DNA from: Hyphomicrobiales bacterium
GTDB lineage: Bacteria; Pseudomonadota; Alphaproteobacteria; Rhizobiales; OSC116
Assembly (NCBI GenBank): GCA_013214705.1
Contig: JABSRZ010000008.1
Location: 143,453 to 207,452, forward strand
Reading direction: 5' to 3'
Length of the DNA: 64,000 bases
This document shows, piece by piece, positions 29,345-37,032 of the stretch (the stretch's first letter is position 1; each line of letters opens with the position of its first letter). The position numbers were made by a program, and so were the translations under genes. The notes beneath the pieces were generated by a model that searched no databases, was not told the DNA's origin, and saw only the letters and a program-made list of their open reading frames with translations.

Positions 29345-29677
29345 TCACTTCCCCGTATTGCTAGTTGGATTTTTCCCCAATTCGATTTTACCCGAAGCGT
29401 TAAGTCTTATGGCAATAATCGGCAATGCGAGAATCACAATCACAAATGCGACTCCAACACTACCTAAACCATAAATTGCCACCCACATGAGAGGGCTAAA
29501 GATGAATATGCTCACAGCCCCTACGATTGTTGTTATTATTGCAAATGTGCGGTCACCCGCTAAAGCACCAATTGAAGCAAGAACCATAGCAATAGCAACT
29601 CCTATATGTCCAATTACTGGTATGAAGAAGGAAATAATGACAACCACAATCGCTGATATTCCAAAACCTTTATCCAT
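29345..29677 (-). CDS. Small membrane protein (three to four helices)
   Basis: A 110-residue very hydrophobic protein with AAGGAG upstream of the start. Hydrophobic segments at about residues 8-38, 45-62 and 65-92. It precedes and is coupled to the lipoprotein gene. No family was recognised. Confidence 0.65.
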   Translation of the reverse strand: MDKGFGISAIVVVIISFFIPVIGHIGVAIAMVLASIGALAGDRTFAIITTIVGAVSIFIFSPLMWVAIYGLGSVGVAFVIVILALPIIAIRLNASGKIELGKNPTSNTGK

Positions 29678-29715
29678 TTATACGCTCCTTTTTAAAATTA
29701 AATATTAGTTGTAAA

Positions 29716-30018
29716 CTAACCCCTAAATCCAAATTTAGCATTGATTCCAGCTTTCACTGCACAAGCATTCGCTTTCTTTACTTCACTTTTAATTTCTAGT
29801 TTTTTCAAACTAAGTGCCGTTATAAAAGTTCTTTCACCATTCTTAACCTGCATTTCGGATAGAAAGTCATCGCGTTTAAATCCACTATCTTTCATACATT
29901 TTTCAAAGATTTGTTTGTTTTTATCAAGCACCGTTTTTTTCGGCGCTGGCGTAGTACTACAACTAGCAAGGGCTGTTGCAGTAAAAACTACTGCAAGTAT
30001 CATTAAAATCTTCTTCAT
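29716..30018 (-). CDS. Small lipoprotein
   Basis: A 100-residue protein from ATG 30018 (AAAGGAG upstream), with signal 'MKKILMILAVVFTATALASC' and the lipobox cysteine near residue 20. The mature part contains 'EKCMKDSGFKRDDF', with two further cysteines likely to form a disulfide. It is the first gene of the leftward envelope cluster. Confidence 0.7.
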   Translation of the reverse strand: MKKILMILAVVFTATALASCSTTPAPKKTVLDKNKQIFEKCMKDSGFKRDDFLSEMQVKNGERTFITALSLKKLEIKSEVKKANACAVKAGINAKFGFRG

Positions 30019-30127
30019 AGTTTCTTCTCCTTTTTTGCTCCCAAAATTGGGGGTTAATACAAATGAAAACACGATCTAATCTTGCCGTACCCTCAAATAT
30101 TTTGTTCATATTCTTTTCCTTTATGGA

Positions 30128-30168
30128 CAATTGAAGTTTTAAGTACTTTCAAAAAATAACTTCAATTG
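30128..30168. repeat. 11-bp inverted repeat
   Basis: CAATTGAAGTT and AACTTCAATTG, perfect, 19 bp apart, about 110 bp upstream of the envelope cluster. It may be an operator or the outer edge of the recombinase site region that follows. Confidence 0.4.
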
Positions 30169-30177
30169 AAATAGGTG

Positions 30178-30340
30178 AACAATATTGGTAATATTGTACA
30201 TACCAAGCTTAGGTACTGTAAAAAAAGGATTTTATCATTGAAAATTTTGATAAATTCGTATATTAAGAATACATACAGGGACGCAAAAGCCTTGTTTTAC
30301 CGCTCGAAGGGGAGGGGTAAACAGAATTACCAATATTGTT
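30178..30340. repeat. 15-bp inverted repeat pair upstream of a tyrosine recombinase
   Basis: AACAATATTGGTAAT at 30178-30192 and its exact complement ATTACCAATATTGTT at 30326-30340, 133 bp apart, about 100 bp before the recombinase gene. Could be binding arms for the recombinase or terminal repeats of a small element. Confidence 0.5.
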
Positions 30341-30437
30341 TATATTCGCATTGTACCGCCGAGACCTTAAGAGGGAAAATTCAGTCCCCTACACTATGTC
30401 TCTCGTGCCTTATTAATTAAGTCGAAAAACATAACAT

Positions 30438-31058
30438 ATGACTAGTAAATCCATCTTACACTCGGCTATGAGCCTATACACGCGCAGAGGTGAGCGCTTG
30501 TATATCAATAAGGATGAACGCTTTCGATCTATTGACTCGGCTATCACATACGACCCCTACACCAAGTTGCTGTGTTTGATATTGATTTACACAGGGTGTC
30601 GCATTTCAGAATCTTTGTTAGTTTCCTTTCACGATGTTCAAAAAGGAGGCGAAGATGGGAGTCGTTTATCACTCTGCACACTTAAAAAGCGCACAAACGT
30701 AGTAGTTATGCGTGAAGTACCTATCCCTAAAGTTCTCGTTACAGCGATTGAAGAGGTACACCAATTAAACTGTTTAAATCAACTCGGATATACCAAACAT
30801 TCGCCGTTGTTAAATTGGTGTCGTACAACAGCATGGAAGCGGGTGAAGCAAGTAATGCGTACTGCTTCGATTTCTGATGGCGCTCACGCTTCGCCTAAAG
30901 GTTGGAGACATGGTTTTGGTGTGTGGGCGGTGCAATGCAACATACCCTTATCTTTTATTCAACGCTGGCTTGGTCACGCAAAAATATCAACAACCGCCAT
31001 CTATACGCACGCGGTTGGGCGTGATGAATATATGATAGCGGAGAGAATGTGGAAATAA
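30438..31058 (+). CDS. Minimal tyrosine recombinase
   Basis: A 206-residue protein consisting almost only of the catalytic domain. The active-site set is visible: Arg in 'TGCRISES', His/Arg in 'KGWRHGFG', His in 'WLGHAKISTT', and nucleophile Tyr in 'AIYTHAVG'. The usual N-terminal core-binding domain of about 100 residues is missing. It may be a specialised minimal enzyme or an N-terminally shortened one, although the frame starts cleanly with ATG. A 15-bp inverted repeat lies just upstream. Confidence 0.85.
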   Translation: MTSKSILHSAMSLYTRRGERLYINKDERFRSIDSAITYDPYTKLLCLILIYTGCRISESLLVSFHDVQKGGEDGSRLSLCTLKKRTNVVVMREVPIPKVLVTAIEEVHQLNCLNQLGYTKHSPLLNWCRTTAWKRVKQVMRTASISDGAHASPKGWRHGFGVWAVQCNIPLSFIQRWLGHAKISTTAIYTHAVGRDEYMIAERMWK

Positions 31059-31237
31059 TGCCTTGTTTAAATGTGCCATTTTTCTGGGAAATCTATCACT
31101 AATAGTGTTGTTCGCGTGCTTGGTATATGTGGTTGTTTTGAAACTACTAAGTCACAATCGTATCGCTTGAATTGACTTATTCTCACCAGTTTATATACCC
31201 AATTTTGACCTAAAAGATAGGACACCCCAATTTATAT

Positions 31238-31396
31238 ATGCGGGGAGAAGTGAACGTTGTTCGAACCCGATTACCCACTCCTGATGGTAAAGGCAGTATA
31301 TTGGAGTCTTCGAGACTTTTCAATTTCTGCTCGGATTCAGACGTGCAACTTCTTTCTCGAAAAATTAAAGACATTTCTGTTGATTTGGGCTGCTAA
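31238..31396 (+). pseudogene. Serine recombinase C-terminal fragment 2
   Basis: A frame of 52 codons, 'MRGEVNVVRTRLPTPDGK' to 'IKDISVDLGC' then TAA. It is close to fragment 1 (25939-26094) and shares the GEV(D/N)VVRT motif with the intact recombinase tail. The DNA is conserved with fragment 1 before and after the stop except for a 192-bp insert that begins at the stop codon. Confidence 0.7.
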
Positions 31397-31580
31397 CGGC
31401 ATCCTTTAGCTGACTACTTTCAAAATCAGGATGATGAGCTAACTGCGTGAGAATGTTGCTAAGACCATACAATTGAAAAGACATCTTCCGTGCATCTTCA
31501 GTTGTTATATTTGTATCGTAGATTTGCTCACAAATGATTCTCAGATCTTCAATCTGATTGTCATCGAATTCATGGTCCAT
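31365..31580 (-). CDS. Small ORF on the 192-bp insert
   Basis: About 71 residues, acidic and helical, from ATG 31580. Its last dozen codons run out of the insert into recombinase-derived DNA. No clear ribosome site. Real expression is uncertain. Confidence 0.35.
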   Translation of the reverse strand: MDHEFDDNQIEDLRIICEQIYDTNITTEDARKMSFQLYGLSNILTQLAHHPDFESSQLKDAVSSPNQQKCL

Positions 31581-31584
31581 GCCG
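31393..31584. mobile_element. 192-bp insert with 10-bp inverted ends
   Basis: Fragment 1 reads GGCTG-TTAGAATACG across its stop, while fragment 2 has 192 extra bases between GGCTG and TTAGAATACG. Counting flank, the ends are CTAACGGCAT and ATGCCGTTAG, exact inverse complements. A minus-strand frame inside (31365-31580, about 71 residues, starting MDHEFDDNQ) nearly fills it. It looks like a cassette-like or miniature mobile insert. Confidence 0.55.
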
Positions 31585-31777
31585 TTAGAATACGCAATTG
31601 TATTTAGAAATATAGGAGGCAGGAATTTACAGATACCGAACTGCGCAAGGAGGCACTTTGGGCGCTCGACTTCATGTTTTGGTTTTAGTGTGCTATCACC
31701 GCTTCGATGCAAACTGGTCCTGTCACGGTTTGATGCCGCTTCTTTAACCGCATATACTGCATTGAAGGAGAATAATA

Positions 31778-32053
31778 ATGGGAACCAAAACCACACCCGA
31801 ATTTAGACAAGAGGCTGTGCGTGTTGCACTTACTAGTGGGCTACCACGTAGGCAGGTCGCGTCAGACTTTAAAATTGCTTTATCAACATTGTGTCGTTGG
31901 ATTAGAGAAGAACGGGACACTATTATTCCAGATGAGCCACAGGTTGATTTAATTCAAGAGGTCGAACGTCTGCGCAAAGAAAACCGTTTGTTGCGTGAGG
32001 AGAGGGAAATCTTAAAAAAAGCAACCCAGTTCTTCGCCAAGCAAAAATCATAA
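31778..32053 (+). CDS. IS3 transposase OrfA
   Basis: A 91-residue helix-turn-helix protein of the IS3 OrfA type: 'EFRQEAVRVALTSG' and 'ALSTLCRWIREE', then a leucine zipper-like 'ENRLLREEREILKKA'. The A7 run near its end is the usual slippery site for the -1 frameshift that makes the OrfAB fusion. It looks intact in this copy. Confidence 0.9.
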   Translation: MGTKTTPEFRQEAVRVALTSGLPRRQVASDFKIALSTLCRWIREERDTIIPDEPQVDLIQEVERLRKENRLLREEREILKKATQFFAKQKS

Positions 32054-32953
32054 GGTTTAGGTTTATCGAAGAACAGCTTGGCAAATTACCAATTAAACGT
32101 TTGTGCCAAATTATGAATGTTAGCAGCCGTGGTTATCGAGCTTACCGTACACGGCCCATGAGCCAAAGCCAACGGACAGATATGGTTTTACTAGCCCATA
32201 TACGTGAACAATTTGCATTAAGTCTAAACAGTTACGGTAGGCCAAGAATGACTGAAGAGTTAAAAGAACTTGGTTTGCAAGTTGGGCATCGTCGTGTTGG
32301 TAGGTTAATACCCAAAGAAAGGGGCAGGCCCTGCGTCAGAACAATATATCTGTGATTAGAACTCGTAAATATAAGGCAACAACTGACAGCAACCACAAGT
32401 TCAACATTGCCGCCAATCTTTTGGAACAAGGTTTTGAAGCCAATAAACCCAATCCGAAATGGGTGGTTGATATTAGCTATATTTGGACACGTGAAGGTTG
32501 GTTATATCTTGCTGCGGTGCTGGATTTACATTCCCGCCGCGTGATTGGTTGGTCAGTCAGCAATCGTATGCACCGCAGGCATTCCCGTTGGTCAAGAAGG
32601 ATTTAGCGATACGTGCGTTAGATATGGCGATTGCTTTACGCAAGCCACCTAAAGGCTGTGTTCATCACAGCGATCGTGGCAGCCAATATTGCTCACATGA
32701 TTATCAAAAACGACTGCGTGAAATGGGTTTTAAAATATCCATGTCAGGTAAGGGTAATTGCTATGATAATGCAGTTATGGAAACATTCTTCAAGACCATC
32801 AAGGCTGAACTAATATGGAGACATACATGGCAAACTAGACGCCAAGCAGAAATAGCTATATTCGAATATATCAATGGGTTCTATAATCCTAGGCGGCGAC
32901 ATTCTGCATTAGGTTGGAAAAGCCCCTTGGCTTTTGAACTAATCGCTGCTTAA
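32052..32953 (+). pseudogene. IS3 transposase OrfB, disrupted
   Basis: Integrase-core transposase (DDE): 'WVVDISYIWTREGW', '[12 protein letters not shown]' and 'NGFYNPRRRHSALGW'. The frame is broken twice. A 23-nt insertion at 32310-32332 (ACCCAAAGAAAGGGGCAGG...) interrupts the sequence after 'RRVGRL'. A second 23-nt insertion at 32571-32593 separates 'SNRM' from '[12 protein letters not shown]', which are contiguous in related transposases. It cannot make an active enzyme unless these are bypassed. Confidence 0.9.
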
Positions 32954-33007
32954 ATGAATACACGGAGCGGCACGAAAACGGGACATGACCACTGCTACCT
33001 TATTGAT

Positions 33008-33444
33008 AATAATTGAATTTCCTGTAACATTAGGTGCAGGAGTTCTTGGAACGGCGACGCCGGACCGGTATACGCGCCTAAAGGGATAACCAAACCCTCA
33101 CACATAGCTAAGGCAAACGTGGTCAGGTATGGACAGTGAAGCATCATGCTAAGCTTAGTCATGCCTAATAGGGATCAATTGTGCAGCCGCTACCACCTGC
33201 GGTAATTGAGCCGAAGCTTGTGGCCATTTCTTCACATCTGAATGATGTTGTGAATGACTCGGGTTTGTCGCCCGGCCTCACTACCTTGGGTCTCTCCCAG
33301 AACCGATGTACCCGAAGGGGTTCAAACGACTGGTGGCCGCGCATCGAGCGTTTGGCCGTTAAAAGTATGAGGAACTAGGAAGAATGTGGCGGTAAGAGAA
33401 TTCCACTAACATTAGTCTCGATGCAACAAGCATCGAGGCTTTTT
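33008..33444 (+). ncRNA. Candidate structured RNA, copy B
   Basis: Inverted partner of copy A (25454-25886). It ends in a perfect terminator, stem CTCGATGC/GCATCGAG at 33417-33437 followed by CTTTTT. Conserved blocks include GGAGTTCTTGGAACGGCGA (33038 on), CCCTCACACATAGCTAAGG, CCGAAGCTTGTGG and CTACCTTGGGTCTCTCCCAG. The TTTGTCG hairpin (33260-33274) has stem CGGG/CCCG against CGAG/CTCG in copy A. The hairpin around 33311 has ACCC/GGGT here and AATT/AGTT there. The 5' GGAGTTCTT again can pair with AAGAGAATTCC (near 33394). The central part, about 33120-33180, is poorly conserved. It lies about 200 bp upstream of the 33.6-36.1 kb operon; an IS3 copy lies directly before it. Confidence 0.65.
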
Positions 33445-33640
33445 CCTTAACCTATTTTGAGCATTGAGCAAAAAAAGTTGACTTTGGCAATGCGGCGTAT
33501 CACACTCATCCTTAAGTTGAATGGAAGAAGGCCACCGGTCGTGCTGATTGTTTAGTGTATTCAGAGCGTTTAGACAGAGGCCTCTGATGTGTTTTGAAGA
33601 GAAACGGAAGCGGTTGGATTACTATTTGAGGTTGAATTAG

Positions 33641-33997
33641 ATGAACGTAAATCCCATTACGGTGAGTGTGGCGTGTATCGCTATTGGATTTATCAACGTG
33701 CTTCTAAACATCTTCATAAAGCGAGCGGCCGACCAACCGGGGGGCTTTTGGAGCAATATATCATCTATAACATTCGTAATGGCTTTCCTAGTTGGAACGC
33801 TTTCTCTAGTTTCCATTTTTTCTCTTTACAGTTTAAAAGTTGATTTAGGTCGAGCGATATTGTTGATGGGAGCGGCTTCTATTGTTGGGGGCTCCGTAAT
33901 AGCGATCATTTTGTTTGACGCGGATTTTTCTAGTCTTGAGTTTGTGATTTTGGCATTAATAGCCGTTTTCTATATAATTAGATTGTTCAACGCTTAA
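33641..33997 (+). CDS. Small four-helix membrane protein
   Basis: A 118-residue hydrophobic protein with four predicted helices (about residues 5-24, 40-62, 70-90, 96-116). The size and spacing are like small multidrug resistance/EmrE-type transporters, but the conserved membrane Glu of that family is not evident near residue 14. It starts a three-gene operon; the next start is 16 bp away. Confidence 0.65.
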   Translation: MNVNPITVSVACIAIGFINVLLNIFIKRAADQPGGFWSNISSITFVMAFLVGTLSLVSIFSLYSLKVDLGRAILLMGAASIVGGSVIAIILFDADFSSLEFVILALIAVFYIIRLFNA

Positions 33998-34012
33998 TAA
34001 AAAGGAAGAGTG

Positions 34013-35092
34013 ATGGCAAGCAGAAAAGGCGTTTTGATAGTCCCAGTGAATCATCCACTTCAGCCATCGGGCACAGCAGTAGAAATTCAACAAACTGCCC
34101 AGAACGTAATTGGAAAAATTCAAGATATTTTTCAAATTAGTGAAAAGTCACTGAACTTTGAGATAAAGTCGTATTCGAACTCTTCAAATCCAGTTGTTAG
34201 CATACTGGAGTCCGTAACAGATGGTCATTCAGACAAAGATGAAATCCGTGTCATTTATAGCAATACCAATATTCCGAACGAAACAGTAAAGCGGTTTCTT
34301 GCAAAAAACACGCTTGTCGTCGTCGTGGAAGAGACACGTAGTTTTTCTAAAATCACCGCTCTAGTTGGCGCAACAGGTTGTCGAGTTTCGCTCCCGTCAC
34401 GTCGTGCGACACGTTTCGTTGAAGACATCTTTATAGATATCTTTGTCGGCAGATTGTTGACACAAAACGATATGTTCTCAGGGTTGATAGTACGTCAAGG
34501 CGGTCTACCTGGATTGTTCCGAGAAAAAGCGCGTTTCTTTAAAAAGAACTCCACGGAAGCGTACATAAGTCAAATTGCAAAAGACGCTGGATACGCGCCA
34601 CTGTCTGCCCTCAATAATTGCCCTGACAACGACATAGAGTGCCGGGCCAAGTCCACGATAGACGCCTGGAACAGGTTCAACTACAGCCTGTCTGAGGCAA
34701 CAATCTCAAAACACCCAAGAGTCATTGAGCTTGATAAAAAGAGTCAAAAAAGAGGACATTTTTTGCAATCCGTTCCTGGATTTGGCAAGCAACTTCCAAT
34801 GGCGAGGATAGCTAGAAGCGCATCGAAATTGCCTGACGGGAGCTATACAATACTGGTATTGCGTCGCTCCAGCTCTGTAAGAAAGAATCCTAAGACCAGA
34901 AACAAAATTCGTAGCCTGTTTGGAACGAATGCCAGAATCAACAGTTTTCGGTTTGTATCAAAAGGCGCATTTTCTACAGAGAGGAAAACCATAGGTGAGC
35001 TGCTGGATAACAAGTACATCGCTGGACTAAACGTCGATGTTAACGGTTCCGACGTTTCACTTACACCAGATCCAATAAAGAAAAACAAATGA
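34013..35092 (+). CDS. Hypothetical protein of the three-gene operon
   Basis: A 359-residue soluble protein, ATG 34013 preceded by AAAGGAAGAG. The first third alternates strand and helix around 'GVLIVPVNHPL' and 'TLVVVVEETRS', suggesting an alpha/beta domain. The C-terminal part is basic ('ARIARSASKLPDGSY', 'LVLRRSSSVRKNPKTRNKI'). I recognise no family. It overlaps the next gene by ATGA at 35089-35092, so the two proteins are made together and likely interact. Confidence 0.7.
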   Translation: MASRKGVLIVPVNHPLQPSGTAVEIQQTAQNVIGKIQDIFQISEKSLNFEIKSYSNSSNPVVSILESVTDGHSDKDEIRVIYSNTNIPNETVKRFLAKNTLVVVVEETRSFSKITALVGATGCRVSLPSRRATRFVEDIFIDIFVGRLLTQNDMFSGLIVRQGGLPGLFREKARFFKKNSTEAYISQIAKDAGYAPLSALNNCPDNDIECRAKSTIDAWNRFNYSLSEATISKHPRVIELDKKSQKRGHFLQSVPGFGKQLPMARIARSASKLPDGSYTILVLRRSSSVRKNPKTRNKIRSLFGTNARINSFRFVSKGAFSTERKTIGELLDNKYIAGLNVDVNGSDVSLTPDPIKKNK

Positions 35093-36096
35093 AATATTGT
35101 GGATATATAGACATCCTGGGAACAAAATCCCTGGCAGACCACGCGATTGATGATTTACGCACTCAAATGGAGTGGTTTCACAACTCCCTGCAGGACTTTT
35201 TCTCAGAATACGATAGTGGTCGCTGCATTGCCGCTAGCGACGGTGCGTTCTACGAAAACGAGAATGTTGATGACTTTTATCCGTACTACAAGAGAGTAAG
35301 AAACTTTCTTTTCGATAAAGATGTATTTTTCAAATGTTCCTACATTCCGGGATCAATTGGCTTTCGTCCCCGGCAAATTGATAGTGATAACCCTGATGAG
35401 AATCCCCGTTTTTTATCTCTCAATTTCTCCAATCAATCCTCTCAAGCTTATCGGGCAGAAGCTCGCCTTAAAGGCATTGGTTGTTCTGTTGAAGGATTTG
35501 GTAAACCTCCTAACGAGGAACCGAAACATACCGTTTCAAATTTCTTCCTGGAAAAGGATGGCAACAAGTTTAAACCGATAGCATTTCGCGATTTTGCATT
35601 TTCTAAGTTCGAGATGTCTGGACCAGACGAGGAACAACCGGATTGGCCCGAAGCACAACGTCTAATCGAAAAGATCTTTTTCAATATTAGTTTAACGTCA
35701 ATGGAATCGAACTATATTGCTTCAAAGTACGTCCCACTTCTGATCAACGCTATTCGCTCATCCGATTTTGGAAACATCAGAGCTAACGATCGGGAATGGG
35801 AAGAAGCTCCCTACGTGTTGAAGCGTATTGTTAGCTCACGATCTCCGATTTCTGGATTCACGCGTTTGCCTGGCATTAAATTCGTCATATTGACTATATA
35901 TGACAAAATGTTTTCTGACAATGTTGATGGGATTCAAGGAGAGGCAGAGAACAAGCTTATTCGCTTCATCGCAAGAAGAAAAGATTGCCAGACCAACCTG
36001 GGCGCAGTTCCGAATTTTGTACTGAAACCCGATGCAAAAAAACGGCTAATACGGAAACTTACAGAGTATCGAGGCATATCGGTCGGAGGCGTCTAG
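35089..36096 (+). CDS. Hypothetical protein, possible nucleotidyl cyclase-like N-terminus
   Basis: A 335-residue soluble protein. It opens 'CGYIDILGTKSLAD' and has 'CIAASDGAFYEN' about 40 residues later. An aspartate in a 'D-I-L-G' strand followed by a second aspartate in a 'SD' turn is how class III nucleotidyl cyclases and their degenerate relatives bind metal, so that fold is a possibility. The rest (from about residue 90) has no recognised motif. It is the last gene of the operon with a small membrane protein and a protein of unknown function. Confidence 0.65.
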   Translation: MKYCGYIDILGTKSLADHAIDDLRTQMEWFHNSLQDFFSEYDSGRCIAASDGAFYENENVDDFYPYYKRVRNFLFDKDVFFKCSYIPGSIGFRPRQIDSDNPDENPRFLSLNFSNQSSQAYRAEARLKGIGCSVEGFGKPPNEEPKHTVSNFFLEKDGNKFKPIAFRDFAFSKFEMSGPDEEQPDWPEAQRLIEKIFFNISLTSMESNYIASKYVPLLINAIRSSDFGNIRANDREWEEAPYVLKRIVSSRSPISGFTRLPGIKFVILTIYDKMFSDNVDGIQGEAENKLIRFIARRKDCQTNLGAVPNFVLKPDAKKRLIRKLTEYRGISVGGV

Positions 36097-36340
36097 TTTT
36101 TGATAAACACCCGATCCTAGATTGCTGTTCTCCGCACCGAATTTACGGATGGCCGATGGCAATTTCGCAAATTTTGAGTGAACGAGCATTTGGAAAAAAA
36201 CCTAAGTCAAAAAGTGGGTGCATTTGATAGGAATGAACACGAACCTTAGAAGAATCGAACCGACAAATGGCTAGTTATATAGTTATTTTTTAAAGTTCAG
36301 GATTTTAAAACTTTAACTCGAACGCTCCAGTAAACAAAAA

Positions 36341-36365
36341 ACCGCTGATTAAAGCGGTGTTTTTG
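36341..36365 (+). terminator. Hairpin terminator
   Basis: ACCGCT-GATTAA-AGCGGT followed by GTTTTTG. It lies about 240 bp after the three-gene operon, with A-rich sequence on the left so that it may act on both strands. Confidence 0.75.
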
Positions 36366-36433
36366 TTGGCAAGAAATTATCTTGCTCGATGTGAACCATC
36401 TCGACCCACTAATCGAACCAGCCACTTGTACCA

Positions 36434-36455
36434 GAATTCAGAATATTCTGAATTC
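36434..36455. repeat. Perfect 22-bp palindrome
   Basis: GAATTCAGAAT followed by its exact inverse complement, with no spacer. It stands alone in a gene-poor gap; a protein-binding dyad is one possibility. Confidence 0.6.
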
Positions 36456-36631
36456 CAGGAGGTTATGCAGCATATAAATGAGTTTTCTGAAACTAACGGC
36501 TGAATTTTTGGCTTAAGCATTCTTTTACATCCATCTGACGTGAAAATATGATGTACTAACACTAAGAAATAATGTGTAATTGCTCATCAGAGAATAAACC
36601 GTACTCTATCAGTTCTTTTTTTGCACTGACG

Positions 36632-36983
36632 TGTGAATTGGCATACAAATTTGACCCGCCATTGGCGTTTGAAACTACCCCGCCCCAATCGAAGAAAAAG
36701 GCCAACTGACAAGCAGCTCTCCGTATATAAATGCGTGGATCATGACATAAATAGGCGGATCAAATTTAAAAGCCAATTACCCATCTAAGTGGGCCCAGTG
36801 CCCGCATAACCGTTTATTTTGGCCATAATTCAGAACATATTATGAACATTTAATTATTTGGAACAATTTTTAACAAGAAAAAGATTTATTTTGGTTAATG
36901 ACTTTAATAGCGTGATTATTTTATGACTATTTTGGAGTATTAAATACCCACCTAAGTGGGTCACTTTTGCATGCCAATTCACA
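36632..36983. mobile_element. IS21-family relic
   Basis: The left end TGTGAATTGGCATACAAA and the right end GCATGCCAATTCACA are IS21-type terminal repeats. The inside has no transposase, only 'GGCGGATCAAATTT' and 'CCATCTAAGTGGG', which match the element at 62703-62885 and IS21 right ends. It is an internally deleted derivative, probably two nested ends. Confidence 0.7.
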
Positions 36984-37032
36984 CTGAACACCCTTAGGTG
37001 TTGAATTTTTCTCATACTCAACGGAGCTTGGC

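Larger units (their letters stand above)
31715..32991 (+). mobile_element. IS3-family insertion sequence, copy 1 (defective)
   Basis: About 1.28 kb with imperfect terminal repeats: TGGTCCTGTCACGGTTTGAT at the left, and at the right the complement of TGGTCATGTCCCG. It has orfA and a broken orfB. A second copy is at 56185-57447. No target duplication is seen. The right end abuts the upstream edge of structured RNA copy B. Confidence 0.9.

Noticed and set aside
25454..33444. The inverted ncRNA copies as tmRNA, RNase P RNA or a group II intron
   Set aside because: No tag-peptide frame or CCA end, no GAGGAAAGUCC-type RNase P core, and no domain V-like hairpin or reverse transcriptase were found.
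35985..36227. Plus-strand frame running past the end of the cyclase-like gene
   Set aside because: Mostly overlaps that gene in another frame; the tail after 36096 ('FGKKPKSKSGC') might be a relic but cannot be assigned.
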